Below, in pieces: positions 36,023 through 45,356 of a stretch of DNA of 64,000 nt. Numbering within the stretch: position 1 is the stretch's first letter; every line of letters begins with the position of its first letter. Below the pieces are notes generated by a model. The model saw only the letters and a program-made list of their open reading frames with translations, was not told the DNA's origin and made no database searches. Made by a program: the position numbers and the translations under genes. Source of the DNA: Rhodoferax sp. OV413 (GTDB lineage Bacteria; Pseudomonadota; Gammaproteobacteria; Burkholderiales; Burkholderiaceae_C); contig NZ_FNJA01000002.1 in NCBI RefSeq assembly GCF_900104385.1, positions 558,001 through 622,000 of the forward strand, read 5' to 3'.

Positions 36023-37618
36023 GTGTCAGTCGTTCCTTCGGCCATCCCCCGCGCACCTGCCGCTGTAGGTGCGCCGCTGCATGGCTTGCGCCGCCGTGGC
36101 CCCAGGGGCTTCTCCTGGGTCGGGTCGGCGGCGGTGTTGGTGTCCTTGTTCGCGCTGCTGCCGCTGGGCTTTGTGGTCTGGGTGGCCTGGCAGACCGGCT
36201 GGGATGTGGCGGCGCCCCTGGTGTTCCGCCCACGGGTCGGCGAATTGCTGGTCAACACCGCTCTGCTGGTGGTCATCACGGTCCCCTTGTGTGCGGTGCT
36301 GGCCTTGGCCCTGGCCTGGCTGACTGAGCGCAGCGACCTGCCCGGCGCCCGCACCTGGTCCTGGCTGGCCGTGGCCCCGTTGGCGGTGCCGGCTTTTGTC
36401 CACAGCTATGCCTGGATGACGGTAGCGCCCAGCCTGCACGGCCTGCTGGGCGGCGTGCTGGTGTCGGTGATCGCGTATTTCCCGTTCATGTATCTGCCCT
36501 TGTCGGCCGCGCTGCGCCGGCTCGACCCGGGCATGGAAGATGCCGCCGCCTCGCTGGGCCTCGGCCCCTGGGGCGTGTTCTTCCGAGTGGTCTTGCCGCA
36601 GCTGCGGCTGGCTTTGTGCGGCGGTGCGCTGCTGGTCGGCCTGCACCTGCTGGCCGAATATGGCTTGTTCGTGATGATCCGGTTCGATACCTTCACCACG
36701 GCCATCGTCGACCAGTTCCAGTCCACCTACAACGGGCCGGCGGCCAATATGCTGGCCGGCGTGCTGGTGGTTTGCTGTTTTGTATTGCTGGGGCTGGAGT
36801 CGGGCGTGCGCGGCAGCGAGCGCTATGCGCGCGTCGGCACCGGCGCGGCCCGCATGCCGCTGCGCAGCGGTTTGGGCCGCTATACCGTGCTGGCCTGGCT
36901 ACTGCCGTTTGCCACCACCTTGCTGGCCCTGGGCGTGCCGTTTTTCACGCTGGGCCGCTGGCTGATTGCCGGCGGCAGCGCCGTCTGGCAGCTTGACGCG
37001 ATGGGCGCCGCCTTGGGCCAGACCCTGCTGCTGGCCTTGGTGGGCGGGCTGCTGACCACGCTGGTTTCGGTGCCCATGGCCTGGTTGTCGATCCGCGCGC
37101 CGGGCAAGCTGCAGCGCGTGCTGGAGGCGTGCAACTACATGGTCGGCTCTCTGCCTGGCGTGGTGGTGGCGCTGGCGCTGGTCACCATCACCGTGCGGGT
37201 CGCGCTGCCGCTGTACCAGACCGCAGCGACGATCTTGCTGGCCTATATGCTGATGTTCCTGCCGCGCGCGCTGGTCAGTCTGCGTGCCGGTATTGCCCAG
37301 GCGCCTATCGAGCTGGAATACGCGGCCCGCAGCCTGGGCCGTTCGCCCGCGCAGGCTTTGTGGTCGGTGACGATGCGGCTGGCCGCCCCCGGCGCGGCGG
37401 CCGGCATGGCCCTGGTGTCGCTGGGCATTACCAATGAATTGACGGCGACTTTGCTGCTGGCACCCACCGGCACGCAAACCCTGGCCACCGCCTTCTGGGC
37501 CTTCAGCAGCGAGATCGACTACGCGGCGGCTGCGCCCTACGCGCTGACCATGGTGCTGCTGTCCATGCCACTGACCTGGCTTTTATACGTGCAATCGAAA
37601 CGGACCGCTGGACGATGA
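36023..37618 (+). CDS. fbpB: ferric iron ABC transporter permease
   Basis: This 531-residue inner-membrane permease has about twelve helices formed by two fused transporter halves, as in FbpB/FutB/SfuB. Each half has an EAA loop for the ATPase: [15 protein letters not shown] and [15 protein letters not shown]. The start is GTG 36023, seven bases after the fbpA stop. The stop overlaps fbpC (ATGA). The N-terminal first thirty residues are basic and cytoplasmic. Confidence 0.93.
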   Translation: MSVVPSAIPRAPAAVGAPLHGLRRRGPRGFSWVGSAAVLVSLFALLPLGFVVWVAWQTGWDVAAPLVFRPRVGELLVNTALLVVITVPLCAVLALALAWLTERSDLPGARTWSWLAVAPLAVPAFVHSYAWMTVAPSLHGLLGGVLVSVIAYFPFMYLPLSAALRRLDPGMEDAAASLGLGPWGVFFRVVLPQLRLALCGGALLVGLHLLAEYGLFVMIRFDTFTTAIVDQFQSTYNGPAANMLAGVLVVCCFVLLGLESGVRGSERYARVGTGAARMPLRSGLGRYTVLAWLLPFATTLLALGVPFFTLGRWLIAGGSAVWQLDAMGAALGQTLLLALVGGLLTTLVSVPMAWLSIRAPGKLQRVLEACNYMVGSLPGVVVALALVTITVRVALPLYQTAATILLAYMLMFLPRALVSLRAGIAQAPIELEYAARSLGRSPAQALWSVTMRLAAPGAAAGMALVSLGITNELTATLLLAPTGTQTLATAFWAFSSEIDYAAAAPYALTMVLLSMPLTWLLYVQSKRTAGR

Positions 37619-38694
37619 GTTTTCTTGAATTACACGCGGTGCGCAAAAGCTACGGCCCCATGCTGGCCTTGGCCGGGGTGGACCTGCATGTGCCCGCCGG
37701 CAGCCGCACTGCCATCGTTGGACCGTCTGGCTCGGGCAAGACCACGCTGCTGCGCATCATTGCCGGCTTCGAGGCGCCCGACGTCGGCCGCGTCACCCTG
37801 GGCGGCCAGGTGCTGGCCAATGGCCCGGATTCCATCCCCGCCCACCGGCGCGGCATTGGTTTTGTGCCGCAAGAGGGCGCATTGTTTCCCCATCTCAGCG
37901 TGGCCGACAACGTCGGCTTTGGCCTGGCCCGCAACGACCCGAAGCGCAGCCAGCGCATCCATGAGCTGATGCAGATGGTGGCGCTCGACCCCGCCATGCT
38001 GACGCGTCGCCCGCACGAGCTGTCGGGCGGCCAGCAGCAGCGCGTCGCCCTGGCCCGGGCCTTGGCGCAAAGCCCGCGCCTGATGCTGCTGGACGAGCCT
38101 TTTTCGGCACTCGACACCGGCCTGCGCGCCAGTACCCGCAAGGCCGTGGCCCAACTGCTGGGCGCGGCCGGCATCACTACCATTCTGGTCACCCACGACC
38201 AGGCCGAAGCCCTGTCGTTCGCCGACCAAGTAGCCGTGATGCGCGCCGGCCAGCTGGCCCAGGTTGGACCGCCGCACGCCTTGTACCTGCGCCCGACCGA
38301 CCCGGCCACGGCCCAGTTCCTGGGTGAAACCATTGTGCTGCCAGCCCAGTTGGCCCAGGGCTGGGCGACCTGCGCGCTGGGCGTGGTGGCGGCTGACGAC
38401 GCGCAACGCCGCGGTGCCGCACAGATCATGTTGCGCCCCGAGCAGTTGCAGCTGACCCAGGTGCCGGCTGAGGCGCTGGACCCGGACGCCGAAGCCTGCT
38501 ACGGCGTGGTGGAAGACATCGACTTTGGCGGCGCGCTGTGCGGCCTGACGGTACGCCTGATGGGCGAGGCCCAGGCCGCCACGGCGCCGCTGCTGGTGCG
38601 TACCCCGGCCATCCACATCCCGCCGCTGGGTTCGACCGTGCAAATTACCGTGATGGGCCAAGCCCATGTTTTTGTGGAATCCGTCACGGTTTGA
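37615..38694 (+). CDS. fbpC: ferric iron ABC transporter ATPase
   Basis: FbpC powers import by FbpB. The 359-residue protein has Walker [10 protein letters not shown] (residues 36-44), the signature [15 protein letters not shown], Walker [13 protein letters not shown] and the switch His in [11 protein letters not shown], then a C-terminal TOBE-type regulatory domain that ends the protein. It overlaps fbpB by four bases and completes the three-gene fbpABC operon. A strong terminator follows downstream at 38922. Confidence 0.94.
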   Translation: MSFLELHAVRKSYGPMLALAGVDLHVPAGSRTAIVGPSGSGKTTLLRIIAGFEAPDVGRVTLGGQVLANGPDSIPAHRRGIGFVPQEGALFPHLSVADNVGFGLARNDPKRSQRIHELMQMVALDPAMLTRRPHELSGGQQQRVALARALAQSPRLMLLDEPFSALDTGLRASTRKAVAQLLGAAGITTILVTHDQAEALSFADQVAVMRAGQLAQVGPPHALYLRPTDPATAQFLGETIVLPAQLAQGWATCALGVVAADDAQRRGAAQIMLRPEQLQLTQVPAEALDPDAEACYGVVEDIDFGGALCGLTVRLMGEAQAATAPLLVRTPAIHIPPLGSTVQITVMGQAHVFVESVTV

Positions 38695-38785
38695 GGCCAG
38701 GTGCGGCGCAGCCGGTAAAAAACTTGTAAAAAAATTGTCAACCGTGGGGGAAGACGGTTCGTTGTAGGTGCACAAGGAGATTCCC

Positions 38786-38863
38786 ATGAGCACCACGCAA
38801 CGTACCACCGAATACAACTGGCCTTCCGACGACCGCGATCGTCGCCGTATGCCCGCCCGTTGA
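38786..38863 (+). CDS. 25-codon small ORF with strong ribosome binding site
   Basis: An AAGGAG sits six bases before ATG 38786, and the frame runs 25 codons to TGA 38863. The peptide begins M-S-T-T-Q-R-T-T-E-Y-N-W-P and ends in a basic D-R-D-R-R-R-M-P-A-R. It is highly charged with no hydrophobic part, so it would be soluble. A strong terminator follows 58 bases later. I do not recognise it. It could be a small protein or the coding part of a short regulatory transcript in the iron region. The stretch 38695-38785 in front holds an AACCGT...ACGGTT hairpin and possible promoter sequence. Confidence 0.5.
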   Translation: MSTTQRTTEYNWPSDDRDRRRMPAR

Positions 38864-38921
38864 TTCCCAACGGGGTATTTCCCGCCCGTCCGGCAACCCC
38901 GGCGCGGTGAGACTCCGGTAT

Positions 38922-38953
38922 AACGGCAGCCCAGGCTGCCGTTTTGCATTTTT
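38922..38953 (+). terminator. intrinsic terminator after the small ORF/fbpC
   Basis: AACGGCAGCC and GGCTGCCGTT form a perfect ten-base-pair stem with a two-base loop, followed by a T-rich run (TTGCATTTTT). Confidence 0.9.
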
Positions 38954-38955
38954 GG

Positions 38956-39019
38956 CATGAGATATGCCCTCTGCGCAGATAGAGACTGCGCAGGCAGCTA
39001 TTATTGGAGTAGCAAAAAT
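38956..39019 (-). repeat. dispersed two-hairpin repeat, copy 9
   Basis: Intergenic copy with CTGCGCAGATAGAGACTGCG and the GCAGCTATTATTGG...TAGC arm. It lies directly between two terminators. Confidence 0.8.
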
Positions 39020-39020
39020 A

Positions 39021-39046
39021 AATGGCACCCGCAGGTGCCATTTTTT
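39021..39046. terminator. bidirectional terminator between fbp region and glcB
   Basis: AATGGCACC and GGTGCCATT pair around CGCA, with six T on the + side and a T-rich run on the minus side, so it can end both + transcription from fbpC and minus transcription from glcB. Confidence 0.9.
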
Positions 39047-39050
39047 GTGC

Positions 39051-39110
39051 ATGAAATCAGGCTTCTGAGCTTACTTTATAAGCGCAAGCAGCTGCTAATT
39101 CAATAGCAAT
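39051..39110 (-). repeat. dispersed two-hairpin repeat, copy 10
   Basis: Copy next to the glcB stop with the core GCGCAAGCAGCTGCTAATTC and ATAGC arm. Together with copy 9 it brackets the terminator. Confidence 0.75.
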
Positions 39111-39114
39111 CCAC

Positions 39115-41292
39115 TCAAGCCTTGCCCGCCTTCACCTTCAGGCGCCAGGCGTGCAGCAGCGGCTCGGTGTAGCCGCTGGGTTGCTCCAGGCCCTTGAACA
39201 CTAGATCGCAGGCTGCCTTGTAGGCCGCCGAGCTGGTGAAGTTCCCTGCCATGTTCGTATACAAGGAATCGCCCGCATTTTGCCCATCTACCACGGCGGC
39301 CATGCGCTCGAAGGTTTCGGTGATTTGCGCCTTGGTGACCACGCCGTGCAGCAACCAGTTGGCCATGTGCTGGCTGCTGATGCGCAGGGTGGCGCGGTCT
39401 TCCATCAGGCCGACGTTGTGGATGTCGGGCACCTTGGAGCAGCCGACGCCCTGGTCGACCCAGCGCACCACGTAACCCAAAATGCCCTGGGCGTTGTTGT
39501 CCAGCTCCTGCTGCTTTTCGGCGGCGCTCCAGTGCGGCGCGGCGCTGACGGGGATGGTCAGCAGGCCGTTCAGCAGGGTTTCGCGTTCGGCGTTGGCGTC
39601 GATCTTTTCCAGTTGAATTTGGATATCTGACACCTTGACCTGGTGGTAGTGCAGGGCGTGCAGGGTGGCGCCGGTGGGGCTGGGCACCCAGGCGGTGTTG
39701 GCGCCGGCCTTGGGGTGGGCAATCTTTTGCTCCAGCATCGCCGCCATCAGGTCCGGCATGGCCCACATGCCTTTGCCGATCTGGGCCTTGCCGCGCAGGC
39801 CGCAGCTGAGTCCGACCAGCACATTGTTCTTCTCGTAGGCCTGGATCCAGGCGCTGGTCTTCATGTCGCCCTTGCGCACCATGGGGCCGGCGTGCATGGC
39901 GGTGTGCATCTCATCCCCGGTGCGGTCCAGGAAGCCGGTGTTGATGAAGGCCACGCGCGCGCTGGCGGCGGCGATACAGGCTTTCAGATTCACGCTGGTG
40001 CGGCGCTCTTCGTCCATGATGCCCAGCTTGACGGTGTTTTCCGGCAGGCCCAGCACGGCTTCGACGCGGCCAAACAGCTCGCAGGCAAAAGCCACTTCGG
40101 CCGGGCCGTGCATCTTGGGTTTGACGATGTAGACCGAGCCGGTGCGCGAATTGCCCTTGCGTTTCAAATCGTGCATGGCGATGGTGACGGTGACCATCGC
40201 GTCCAGGATGCCTTCGGGGATTTCCTGGCCGTTACCGTACAGAACGGCCGGGTTGGTCATCAGATGGCCGACGTTGCGCACAAACATCAGCGAACGGCCG
40301 TGCAGAGTCACTTCGCCGCCAGCCGCGCCGGTGTATTGGCGGTCCGGGTTCAGGCGGCGGGTGAAGGTGCTGTTGCCCTTGTGCACTTCCTCGGTCAGCG
40401 TGCCCAGCTGGATGCCAAGCCAGTTGCTGTAGGCCAGCACCTTGTCTTCGGCGTCGACCACGGCGACAGAGTCTTCCAGATCCAGGATGGTGGACAGCGC
40501 GGCTTCCAGCACCACGTCGCTGATGCCCGCGGCGTCGGTCTTGCCGATGGTCGTGCTGCGGTCGATCTGGATGTCGATGTGCAGGCCGTTGTGCTGCAGC
40601 AGGATGGAGCTGGGGGCAGCCGCATCGCCCTGGTAGCCGATAAAGGCCTCGGGGTGCGCCAGGTGCGTGCTGCTGTTGTGCAGGGTGACGACCAACTGGC
40701 CATGCTTGACGCTATAGCCGGTGGCTTCCTTGTGCGAGCCATTGGCCAGCGGCGCGGCCTGGTCCAGCACATTGCGGGCGAAGGCGATGACCTTGGCGCC
40801 GCGCACCGGGTTGTAGCCCTTGCCTTTTTCGGCGCCACCGGCCTCCGAAACGGCATCCGTGCCGTACAGCGCGTCGTACAGGCTACCCCAGCGCGCGTTG
40901 GCGGCGTTCAGCGCATAGCGCGCGTTCAGCACCGGCACCACCAGCTGCGGGCCGGCTTGCAGGGCCAGTTCGGCGTCGACATTGCTGGTGGTGGCCGTCA
41001 CGTTGGCGGGCATGGGCACCAGGTAGCCGATGGATTCCAGGAACGCACGGTAGGCCGGCATGTCGGCAATCGGGCCGGGGTGGGCTTTGTGCCAGGTGTC
41101 GAGTTCCAGCTGTAAGCGGTCGCGTTCGGCCAGCAGAGCGATGTTCTTCGGCGCCAGGTCGGCCACGATGGCATCAAAACCGGCCCAGAACTGGGCGCTG
41201 TCCACGCCCGTGCCGGGCAGCACTTTTTCTTCGATGAAGCGTTCGAGAACGGTGGCTACCTGCAGCTGGTGGCGTGTCGTGCGTGCGGTCAT
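39115..41292 (-). CDS. glcB: malate synthase G
   Basis: GlcB condenses glyoxylate and acetyl-CoA to malate, in glyoxylate or glycolate use. The 725-residue length is the usual size of the G form. Family segments are seen: [15 protein letters not shown] early, the catalytic barrel with [26 protein letters not shown] and [17 protein letters not shown]. It is transcribed away from the IclR regulator gene, with 123 bases between the two genes, and ends at the repeat-flanked terminator. No isocitrate lyase or glycolate oxidase gene is nearby. Confidence 0.96.
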   Translation of the reverse strand: MTARTTRHQLQVATVLERFIEEKVLPGTGVDSAQFWAGFDAIVADLAPKNIALLAERDRLQLELDTWHKAHPGPIADMPAYRAFLESIGYLVPMPANVTATTSNVDAELALQAGPQLVVPVLNARYALNAANARWGSLYDALYGTDAVSEAGGAEKGKGYNPVRGAKVIAFARNVLDQAAPLANGSHKEATGYSVKHGQLVVTLHNSSTHLAHPEAFIGYQGDAAAPSSILLQHNGLHIDIQIDRSTTIGKTDAAGISDVVLEAALSTILDLEDSVAVVDAEDKVLAYSNWLGIQLGTLTEEVHKGNSTFTRRLNPDRQYTGAAGGEVTLHGRSLMFVRNVGHLMTNPAVLYGNGQEIPEGILDAMVTVTIAMHDLKRKGNSRTGSVYIVKPKMHGPAEVAFACELFGRVEAVLGLPENTVKLGIMDEERRTSVNLKACIAAASARVAFINTGFLDRTGDEMHTAMHAGPMVRKGDMKTSAWIQAYEKNNVLVGLSCGLRGKAQIGKGMWAMPDLMAAMLEQKIAHPKAGANTAWVPSPTGATLHALHYHQVKVSDIQIQLEKIDANAERETLLNGLLTIPVSAAPHWSAAEKQQELDNNAQGILGYVVRWVDQGVGCSKVPDIHNVGLMEDRATLRISSQHMANWLLHGVVTKAQITETFERMAAVVDGQNAGDSLYTNMAGNFTSSAAYKAACDLVFKGLEQPSGYTEPLLHAWRLKVKAGKA

Positions 41293-41415
41293 GGTGTGCG
41301 CCTTTGCGATGGGGAGGATGGGTAATTAAAGCAAACGATAGGCCTACTGTATTCGAACCTTTAAGACGCATTAACCGGATTAAATCGTATTTATATGTGA
41401 CTTAAATGAATGCAA

Positions 41416-42138
41416 TCAGACCTGGCCGCTCAGGCTGCGTGCGGCCTCCAGCACATGCACCACATAGCGCTCGTCGTAGCGGTGCGCGGGCATGGTCAGG
41501 GTGACGGCGGCGGCGATCGCGCCCGCGCTGTCAAACACCGGTGCCGAGATGCCGGCCACCTCGGCGAGCCGGTCGCCCACCGCGGTGTAGTAGCCCTGGG
41601 CCCGGATCTGCGCGTACAAGGCCCGGTCCTGGGCTGCTTGCTTGCTGTCGCTGCCGAAGGCGGTCAGCACGCGGCCGCCGGTGCCGTTCTCAAGCGGCAG
41701 CACGTCGCCAGCCTTGATGTGGTCGCGGATCGGGTGCGGCGAATCGACCCGGTAGCGGCACAACCGTACATCACCTTGGCGCACATGGTAGGCCGCGCTT
41801 TCGCCGGTGGCAGCCACCAGCTGGCGCAACACCGGCAGCACGACACGGTCGAGCGAAAACGCCGCCTGGTAGACGCTGTGCAGGCGCGCGACCTCGGCCC
41901 CTAGCGCGTAACGGCCGTCGTCCAGGCGCTGCACCAGTCGCGCGTGCTCCAGCGAGGCCAGCAGGCGCAGCACCGTACTTTTGTACAAGCGCGTGCGCTC
42001 GGCCAGCTCGGCCAGGCCCAGCGCCAGATCGCCGCTGCGGAAGGCCGACAACAGGGTTAGCGCGCGGTCTACTGCGGCAGCGCCGCCGGGAGCGGCATGG
42101 CTGTCGGCCAGGGATTCGGTTTGGGCTTTGCGTGGCAT
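41416..42138 (-). CDS. IclR-family transcriptional regulator
   Basis: This 240-residue regulator has an N-terminal winged helix (about residues 22-75, with LAELAERTRLYKSTVLRLLASLE as the recognition region) and a C-terminal effector domain (about 95-235, GTGGRVLTAF and HRYDERYVVHVLEAARSL). IclR proteins often control small catabolic operons next to them. It is divergent from the HMG-CoA-lyase/CoA-transferase pair, with two inverted repeats in the 70-base gap. It is therefore the likely regulator of that pair; the effector is unknown. Confidence 0.9.
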   Translation of the reverse strand: MPRKAQTESLADSHAAPGGAAAVDRALTLLSAFRSGDLALGLAELAERTRLYKSTVLRLLASLEHARLVQRLDDGRYALGAEVARLHSVYQAAFSLDRVVLPVLRQLVAATGESAAYHVRQGDVRLCRYRVDSPHPIRDHIKAGDVLPLENGTGGRVLTAFGSDSKQAAQDRALYAQIRAQGYYTAVGDRLAEVAGISAPVFDSAGAIAAAVTLTMPAHRYDERYVVHVLEAARSLSGQV

Positions 42139-42148
42139 GGGTTGACAG

Positions 42149-42165
42149 CACAGTGGGAAACTGTG
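42149..42165. promoter_or_regulatory. inverted repeat CACAGT-N5-ACTGTG between divergent genes
   Basis: Perfect six-base arms around GGGAA, in the gap between the IclR gene and the HMG-CoA lyase gene. It is a plausible regulator site. Confidence 0.45.
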
Positions 42166-42174
42166 ACTATTTCA

Positions 42175-42195
42175 ATAGAAAGAATATTGTTCTAT
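42175..42195. promoter_or_regulatory. inverted repeat ATAGAA-N9-TTCTAT near the HMG-CoA lyase start
   Basis: Perfect six-base arms 14 bases before the ATG at 42209. Together with the first palindrome it could form the operator of the divergent IclR protein. Confidence 0.45.
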
Positions 42196-42208
42196 CTTAC
42201 AGAATTTT

Positions 42209-43135
42209 ATGAAAAACTCCATCCGTTCTATTTTGATCAGCGAAGTCGGCCCACGCGACGGCCTGCAGTCGGTCCAGGCCACCATGTCCACCGCCCACAA
42301 GCTGCGCTGGATAACCGCCTTGCATGCGGCAGGCCTGCGCGAGATCGAGGTCGGCTCCTTCGTGCCCGCTAAGCTGCTGCCGCAGATGGCCGATGTGGCC
42401 GATGTCGTGCGCCACGCACTGGCCTTGCCCGGCTGGACCGTGATGGCCCTGGTGCCGAATGCGCGCGGCGCCGAGGCCGCGCTGCAGGCCGGCGTGCACA
42501 AGCTGACGATTCCGGTGTCCGCCAGTGCCGCCCATTCGCTGGCCAATGTGCGCAAGACCCGCGAGGAAATGGTGGCCGAGGTGGAGCGCATCGTCGCCCT
42601 GCGCAATGCGACCGCGCCGCAGGTGCCGATTGAGGTCGGCATGTCCACCGCCTTCGGCTGCACCCTGCAAGCCCGGGTGGCCGACGAAGACGTGGTCTGG
42701 CTGGCCTCCGAGCTGGTGCGCGCGGGGGTAGACGAAGTGGGCCTGTCGGACACCACCGGCATGGCCAACCCCGCCCAGGTGCGGCGCCTGTTTAACCTGG
42801 TGCGCGCCGAGATCGGCGACAAGACCGGCGCTGCCCACATGCACAACACCCGCGGCCTGGGCCTGGCGAACTGCTTGGCAGCCTATGACGTGGGTGTGCG
42901 CACTTTCGATGCCTCGCTGGGCGGACTCGGCGGCTGCCCGTATGCGCCCGGTGCCTCGGGCAATGTGGTTACCGAAGACCTGGTGTTCATGTTCGAAGCC
43001 ATGGGCATAGACACGGGCATCGACATCGAAAAACTCATGGCCGCCCGCGCACCGCTGCAAGCCGGCCTGCCGGGCGAGCCGATTTACGGCATGACGCCCG
43101 AAGCGGGCTTACCCAAAGGATTCAAGAATGTCTGA
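42209..43135 (+). CDS. hydroxymethylglutaryl-CoA lyase family protein
   Basis: This 308-residue barrel enzyme of the HMG-CoA lyase family cleaves 3-hydroxy-3-methylglutaryl-CoA or a related acyl-CoA such as citramalyl-CoA to acetyl-CoA and a keto acid. Visible are GPRDGLQ at residues 14-20, the metal-site HMHNTRGLGLANC and the catalytic GLGGCPYAPGASGNVVTEDL with its active-site Cys. The start lacks a clear Shine-Dalgarno. The next gene, overlapping by eight bases, is a CoA transferase that could supply the CoA thioester substrate. The exact substrate cannot be read from sequence. Confidence 0.88.
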   Translation: MKNSIRSILISEVGPRDGLQSVQATMSTAHKLRWITALHAAGLREIEVGSFVPAKLLPQMADVADVVRHALALPGWTVMALVPNARGAEAALQAGVHKLTIPVSASAAHSLANVRKTREEMVAEVERIVALRNATAPQVPIEVGMSTAFGCTLQARVADEDVVWLASELVRAGVDEVGLSDTTGMANPAQVRRLFNLVRAEIGDKTGAAHMHNTRGLGLANCLAAYDVGVRTFDASLGGLGGCPYAPGASGNVVTEDLVFMFEAMGIDTGIDIEKLMAARAPLQAGLPGEPIYGMTPEAGLPKGFKNV

Positions 43136-44312
43136 ACCCAACACCCTCCCGTATGCGGGCATCCGCGTAGTCGAGTTCACCCACATGGTGATGGGCCCGT
43201 CCTGCGGCATGCTGCTGGCCGACCTGGGTGCCGAGGTCATCAAGGTCGAGCCCATAGGCCATGGCCGCGAGGGCGATGCCACGCGCAAGCTGGTGGGCTC
43301 TGGGGCGGGCTTCTTCCCCATGTTCAACCGCAACAAGAAAAGCCTGGCACTCGACCTGCAAACGCCGGCCGGCAAAGAGGCCGCGCTGCGGCTGATCGCC
43401 ACCGCCGACATCGTCAGCGAGAACTTCAAGCCCGGCACCATGGCCAAGCTGGGTCTGGACTACGCCAGCCTGAAGACGCTGAACCCGCGCCTGATCTACA
43501 TCAGCCACAAGGGCTTTTTGCCCGGCCCCTACGACCACCGCACCGCGCTCGACGAAGTGGTGCAGATGATGGGCGGCCTGGCCTACATGACGGGCCGGCC
43601 CGGCGACCCGCTGCGCGCGGGCACCAGCGTCAACGACATCATGGGCGGCATGTTCGGTGCTATCGGCGCCATGGCGGCGCTGGCCCAGCGCGAGAAGACC
43701 GGCCGGGGCCAGGAGGTGCAAAGCGCCTTGTTCGAGAACAACGTGTTCCTGGTGGCGCAGCACATGATGCAGTTCGCCGTCACCGGCAAGCCGGCCGCAC
43801 CCATGCCGGCGCGCATCTCGGCCTGGGCGATTTACGACGTGTTCGCGGTCAAGGACGGCGAGCAGATCTTCCTGGCCGTGGTCAGCGACTCGGCCTGGGC
43901 CACTTTTTGCACCGCCTTCGGCTTTGCCGATCTGCAGGCCGATGCGCGCCTGGCCAGCAACAACGAACGGGTCCATGCGCGCGACTGGATGCTGCCGCTG
44001 CTGCGCGAGCGCCTGGCGGTTTTTAGTGCCGCCGAGATATCGGCCGTGTTCGAGAAGCACGCCTTGCCCTTCGCCCCCATCACCCGCCCGCACGACCTGC
44101 TGGACGACCCGCACCTGAACGCCACCGGCGGCCTGGCGCCCATCACCTTGCCCGATGGCCGCAGTACCAAGGCGGTGTTGCTGCCGCTGATGCTCGACGG
44201 CCAGCGCCCCGGCATCCGCCTGAACCCGCCGCGCCTGGGTGAGCACAGCGCCGAGCTGTTGCGCGAGCTAGGCTATGGCGACGCCGAAATTGCTGCGCTC
44301 AGTGCGCCTTGA
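43128..44312 (+). CDS. class III (CaiB/BaiF) CoA-transferase
   Basis: This 394-residue family III CoA transferase moves CoA between short acids. The conserved catalytic Asp is seen at residue 170 in T-S-V-N-D-I-M-G-G-M-F. The N-terminal G-I-R-V-V-E-F-T-H-M-V-M-G-P, D-L-G-A-E-V-I-K-V-E-P and F-N-R-N-K-K-S-L-A-L-D-L segments are the usual family marks. It overlaps the lyase gene, so the pair should form a small acid-degradation module: activation of a dicarboxylic or hydroxy acid, then cleavage. Candidates include glutarate-, HMG- or itaconate-type acids. Confidence 0.88.
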   Translation: MSEPNTLPYAGIRVVEFTHMVMGPSCGMLLADLGAEVIKVEPIGHGREGDATRKLVGSGAGFFPMFNRNKKSLALDLQTPAGKEAALRLIATADIVSENFKPGTMAKLGLDYASLKTLNPRLIYISHKGFLPGPYDHRTALDEVVQMMGGLAYMTGRPGDPLRAGTSVNDIMGGMFGAIGAMAALAQREKTGRGQEVQSALFENNVFLVAQHMMQFAVTGKPAAPMPARISAWAIYDVFAVKDGEQIFLAVVSDSAWATFCTAFGFADLQADARLASNNERVHARDWMLPLLRERLAVFSAAEISAVFEKHALPFAPITRPHDLLDDPHLNATGGLAPITLPDGRSTKAVLLPLMLDGQRPGIRLNPPRLGEHSAELLRELGYGDAEIAALSAP

Positions 44313-44375
44313 TGCTATGGATTAAATAGCTGCTGGCGCAGGTGTTATCTGCGCCAGAGCCTTATTTTTCATAAA
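44312..44375 (+). repeat. dispersed two-hairpin repeat, copy 11
   Basis: Copy with GCTATGGATTAAATAGCTGC and GGCGCAGGTGTTATCTGCGCC, and the A/T tail, in the gap before the LysR gene. Confidence 0.85.
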
Positions 44376-44399
44376 TTTCCGGCGTGCGGATAATCCGGC

Positions 44400-45353
44400 A
44401 TGGCCCAATTCAAGCAGCTTGAGACCTTCGTCGCCGTCGTCACCCGCGGCAGCCTGACCGCGGCCGCCAAGGCCGAGGGCGTGGCGCCGGCCATCATCGG
44501 CCGGCGTCTTGATGCGCTGGAAGAGCGACTGGGCGTCAAGCTGTTGCTGCGCACCACCCGGCGCATCAGCCTGACGCACGAAGGCAGCGCGTTTCTGGAA
44601 GACTGCCAGCGCGTGCTGGCCGACCTGGCCCAGGCCGAGGCCAGCGTCTCGGCCGGCGGCGTCCAGGCCAGCGGCCATTTGCGCATCACCGCGCCGGCCG
44701 GCTTTGGCCGCCGCCACGTGGCGCCGCTGGTGCCCTGGTTCCGCGAGCAGCACCCCGAGGTGACGGTGTCGCTGAACCTCAGCGACCGTGTCGTGGACCT
44801 GGGGCGCGATGGCTTTGACTGCGCAGTGCGGGTCGGTGACCTGCCGGATTCCAGCCTGGTCAGCGTGCGCCTGGCCGACAACCGGCGTTTGTGCGTGGCC
44901 ACGCCGGCGTTCCTGAAGCGCCACGGCACGCCACAGCACCCCAGCGAGCTGGGCAAGTTCGCCTGCCTGGCCTTGTCCAGCGAGTCTTCGCAAACCCGCG
45001 GCTGGGCGTTCCGGATTCCGGCAGCGTCGGGCGAAAAAGATGGCTTTGAAACCTTCTATACCAAGCCCGGCGGCCCGCTGGACTGCTCGGACGGCCAGGT
45101 GCTGCACGACTGGTGCCTGGCAGGCTACGGCATTGCCTGGCGCAGCACCTGGGAGGTGGAGGCCGAGATCGCCCGCGGCCAGCTGGTGTCGGTGCTGGAC
45201 GCGTTCGCCGCACCGCCGAACGGCATTTACGCGGTGTTCGCCCAGCGCAAGCACCTGCCATTGCGGGTGCGGCTATGGATCGATTTTCTGAAGCAGCACT
45301 ACGGTCGGGCAGATTTCTGGCGCGGTGGGGCCGCGTTGCATGCCGCCGGATAG
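44400..45353 (+). CDS. LysR-family transcriptional regulator
   Basis: This 317-residue regulator has an N-terminal helix-turn-helix (FVAVVTRGSLTAAAKAEGVAPAIIGRRLDALEERLG, about residues 10-45) and a type 2 periplasmic-binding-like effector domain (about 90-295). It is most like the CrgA/DsdC-type subgroup with QASGHLRITAPAGFGRRHVAPLVPWF. It is not divergent from a target gene, which is unusual: it follows the CoA transferase in the same direction and faces the receptor gene tail to tail. Its target is therefore unclear. ATG 44400 starts directly after the repeat. Confidence 0.9.
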   Translation: MAQFKQLETFVAVVTRGSLTAAAKAEGVAPAIIGRRLDALEERLGVKLLLRTTRRISLTHEGSAFLEDCQRVLADLAQAEASVSAGGVQASGHLRITAPAGFGRRHVAPLVPWFREQHPEVTVSLNLSDRVVDLGRDGFDCAVRVGDLPDSSLVSVRLADNRRLCVATPAFLKRHGTPQHPSELGKFACLALSSESSQTRGWAFRIPAASGEKDGFETFYTKPGGPLDCSDGQVLHDWCLAGYGIAWRSTWEVEAEIARGQLVSVLDAFAAPPNGIYAVFAQRKHLPLRVRLWIDFLKQHYGRADFWRGGAALHAAG

Positions 45354-45356
45354 CGG

